5,668 nucleotides of DNA from NCBI GenBank assembly GCA_016213455.1, contig JACRAG010000265.1, positions 1 through 5,668 on the forward strand, read 5' to 3'. This DNA is from Anaerolineae bacterium (GTDB lineage: Bacteria; Chloroflexota; Anaerolineae; Anaerolineales; Anaerolineaceae). Positions 5,140 through 5,668 of this stretch are shown here, piece after piece. The position numbers and the translations under genes were made by a program. The notes beneath the pieces were generated by a model, which saw only the letters and a list, made by a program, of their open reading frames with translations, did not search any database and had not been told where the DNA came from. Within the stretch, counting starts at the first letter, position 1. Every line of letters begins with the position of its first letter.

Positions 5140-5668
5140 TCAGCGCGTGATGAGCGGGATATGCAGGAAGTTATCCAGCGTGGTGACGGTCAGGCTGATG
5201 GGGATGGTGGTGGGCGAGTTGATCACGCCGGTGGGGCTGGTCACCGTCACGGTGATGTTGCCGTTATAGGTGCCGGGCGTTTGCTTGATGGCGTTGGAGA
5301 GCACCAGTGTGGTCTGGCTGAAGGGGGTTGAGCCGTTGACGCCGGGGTTGGCGCTGAGCCAGGTGGGCATGGTGGCGTTGGAAATCTCCCAGTAGAGCAT
5401 TGTGTCATCTCCGATATTTTCGGGACGAAGAATGATAAATTCAGGGTATTGTTTGCCAGTCGCCTGATCATATAGAACGTTAATGGATGAGGGCAAACCA
5501 CTTAATTTTGGTGTCAAGCTTGCTTGAATATTATCTTCTGCTGAGCGCAAAGCGCCAGTTGTGGGATTTTTTACTTCAACTTTTACGGTTCGGATGCCGC
5601 TCAATCCGCGAAGTGTCCATTGCATCCGGTTGTTGTCTGGAAAATTCATCCAATTTGACCAGCTTCCA
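5140..5668 (-). CDS. large secreted/surface protein with Ig-like domains, C-terminal fragment
   Basis: The reading frame is open to the right edge, so only the last 175 residues are visible; the ATG at 5649 is internal, because the preceding codons (GSWSNW) continue the domain. The fragment starts in a beta-sandwich segment of the 'WSxWxxF...WTLxGLxGxRTVxVEVKN' type, which follows surface-protein patterns such as 'SNDGxxWSxW...GxKTVYVxFRD'. A second all-beta, BACON/Ig-like domain follows: MPTWLSANPG, then GTYNGNITVTVTSPTG and TIPISLTVT. The protein ends FLHIPLITR. Composition is rich in Thr, Ser, Asn and Pro, with no cysteine, as expected for an extracellular protein. The catalytic or binding part, if any, lies outside the window. 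The signal peptide cannot be checked. Confidence 0.78.
   Translation of the reverse strand, partial: GSWSNWMNFPDNNRMQWTLRGLSGIRTVKVEVKNPTTGALRSAEDNIQASLTPKLSGLPSSINVLYDQATGKQYPEFIILRPENIGDDTMLYWEISNATMPTWLSANPGVNGSTPFSQTTLVLSNAIKQTPGTYNGNITVTVTSPTGVINSPTTIPISLTVTTLDNFLHIPLITR

Overview
The window looks like chromosomal DNA from an uncultured or little-studied member of the Chloroflexota, probably Anaerolineae-like. This is an inference. It rests on a moderately GC-rich protein-coding style, an LCP protein with a C-terminal LytR_C domain beside a Trm112-like zinc protein, a secreted repeat-domain protein ending in an 'hhPLI-R' tail of the kind I associate with Chloroflexota exoproteins, and a dispersed 'TGTCATTGCGAG...GAAGCAATCTC' palindromic repeat. 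No rRNA, tRNA, CRISPR array, transposase or phage gene is visible.

Layout. Bases 1-100 (minus) hold the N-terminus of a hotdog-fold acyl-CoA thioesterase, which runs off the left edge and appears to be read from a leaderless promoter. Diverging from it (plus) is an Rrf2-family regulator (257-664) with three cysteines and an N-terminal Asp suited to an Fe-S cluster. A short unrecognised 84-aa gene (690-944) follows 25 bases later, and the unit closes with a strong intrinsic terminator (966-1000). Next is a second plus-strand unit: a six-helix membrane protein (1032-1652) that I read as a divergent, shortened CcmC/CcsA-like heme-handling protein, overlapping by 14 bases an MFS transporter (1639-2823). 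A bidirectional terminator (2859-2892) separates it from the convergent minus-strand genes.

The minus-strand block is a Trm112-like zinc protein (4482-4709) followed 111 bases downstream by a 486-aa LytR-CpsA-Psr (LCP) envelope protein (2910-4370). Upstream of Trm112 lies a 430-base non-coding stretch (4710-5139). It holds a candidate extended -10 promoter, a 109-base paired-inverted repeat element, and a likely terminator for the last gene. That gene (5140-5668, minus) is the C-terminal 175 residues of a large secreted protein with Ig-like domains, cut by the right edge.

How the genes may work together. The LCP protein probably attaches glycopolymers to the envelope, and the Ig-like protein is probably surface-exposed. 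The Rrf2 regulator could sense iron-sulfur, nitric oxide or redox state and control itself, the 84-aa protein and possibly the divergent thioesterase. The CcmC-like protein and the MFS transporter are probably translationally coupled and may act on a shared substrate. The two paired histidines make heme the first candidate to consider, but this is unproven.
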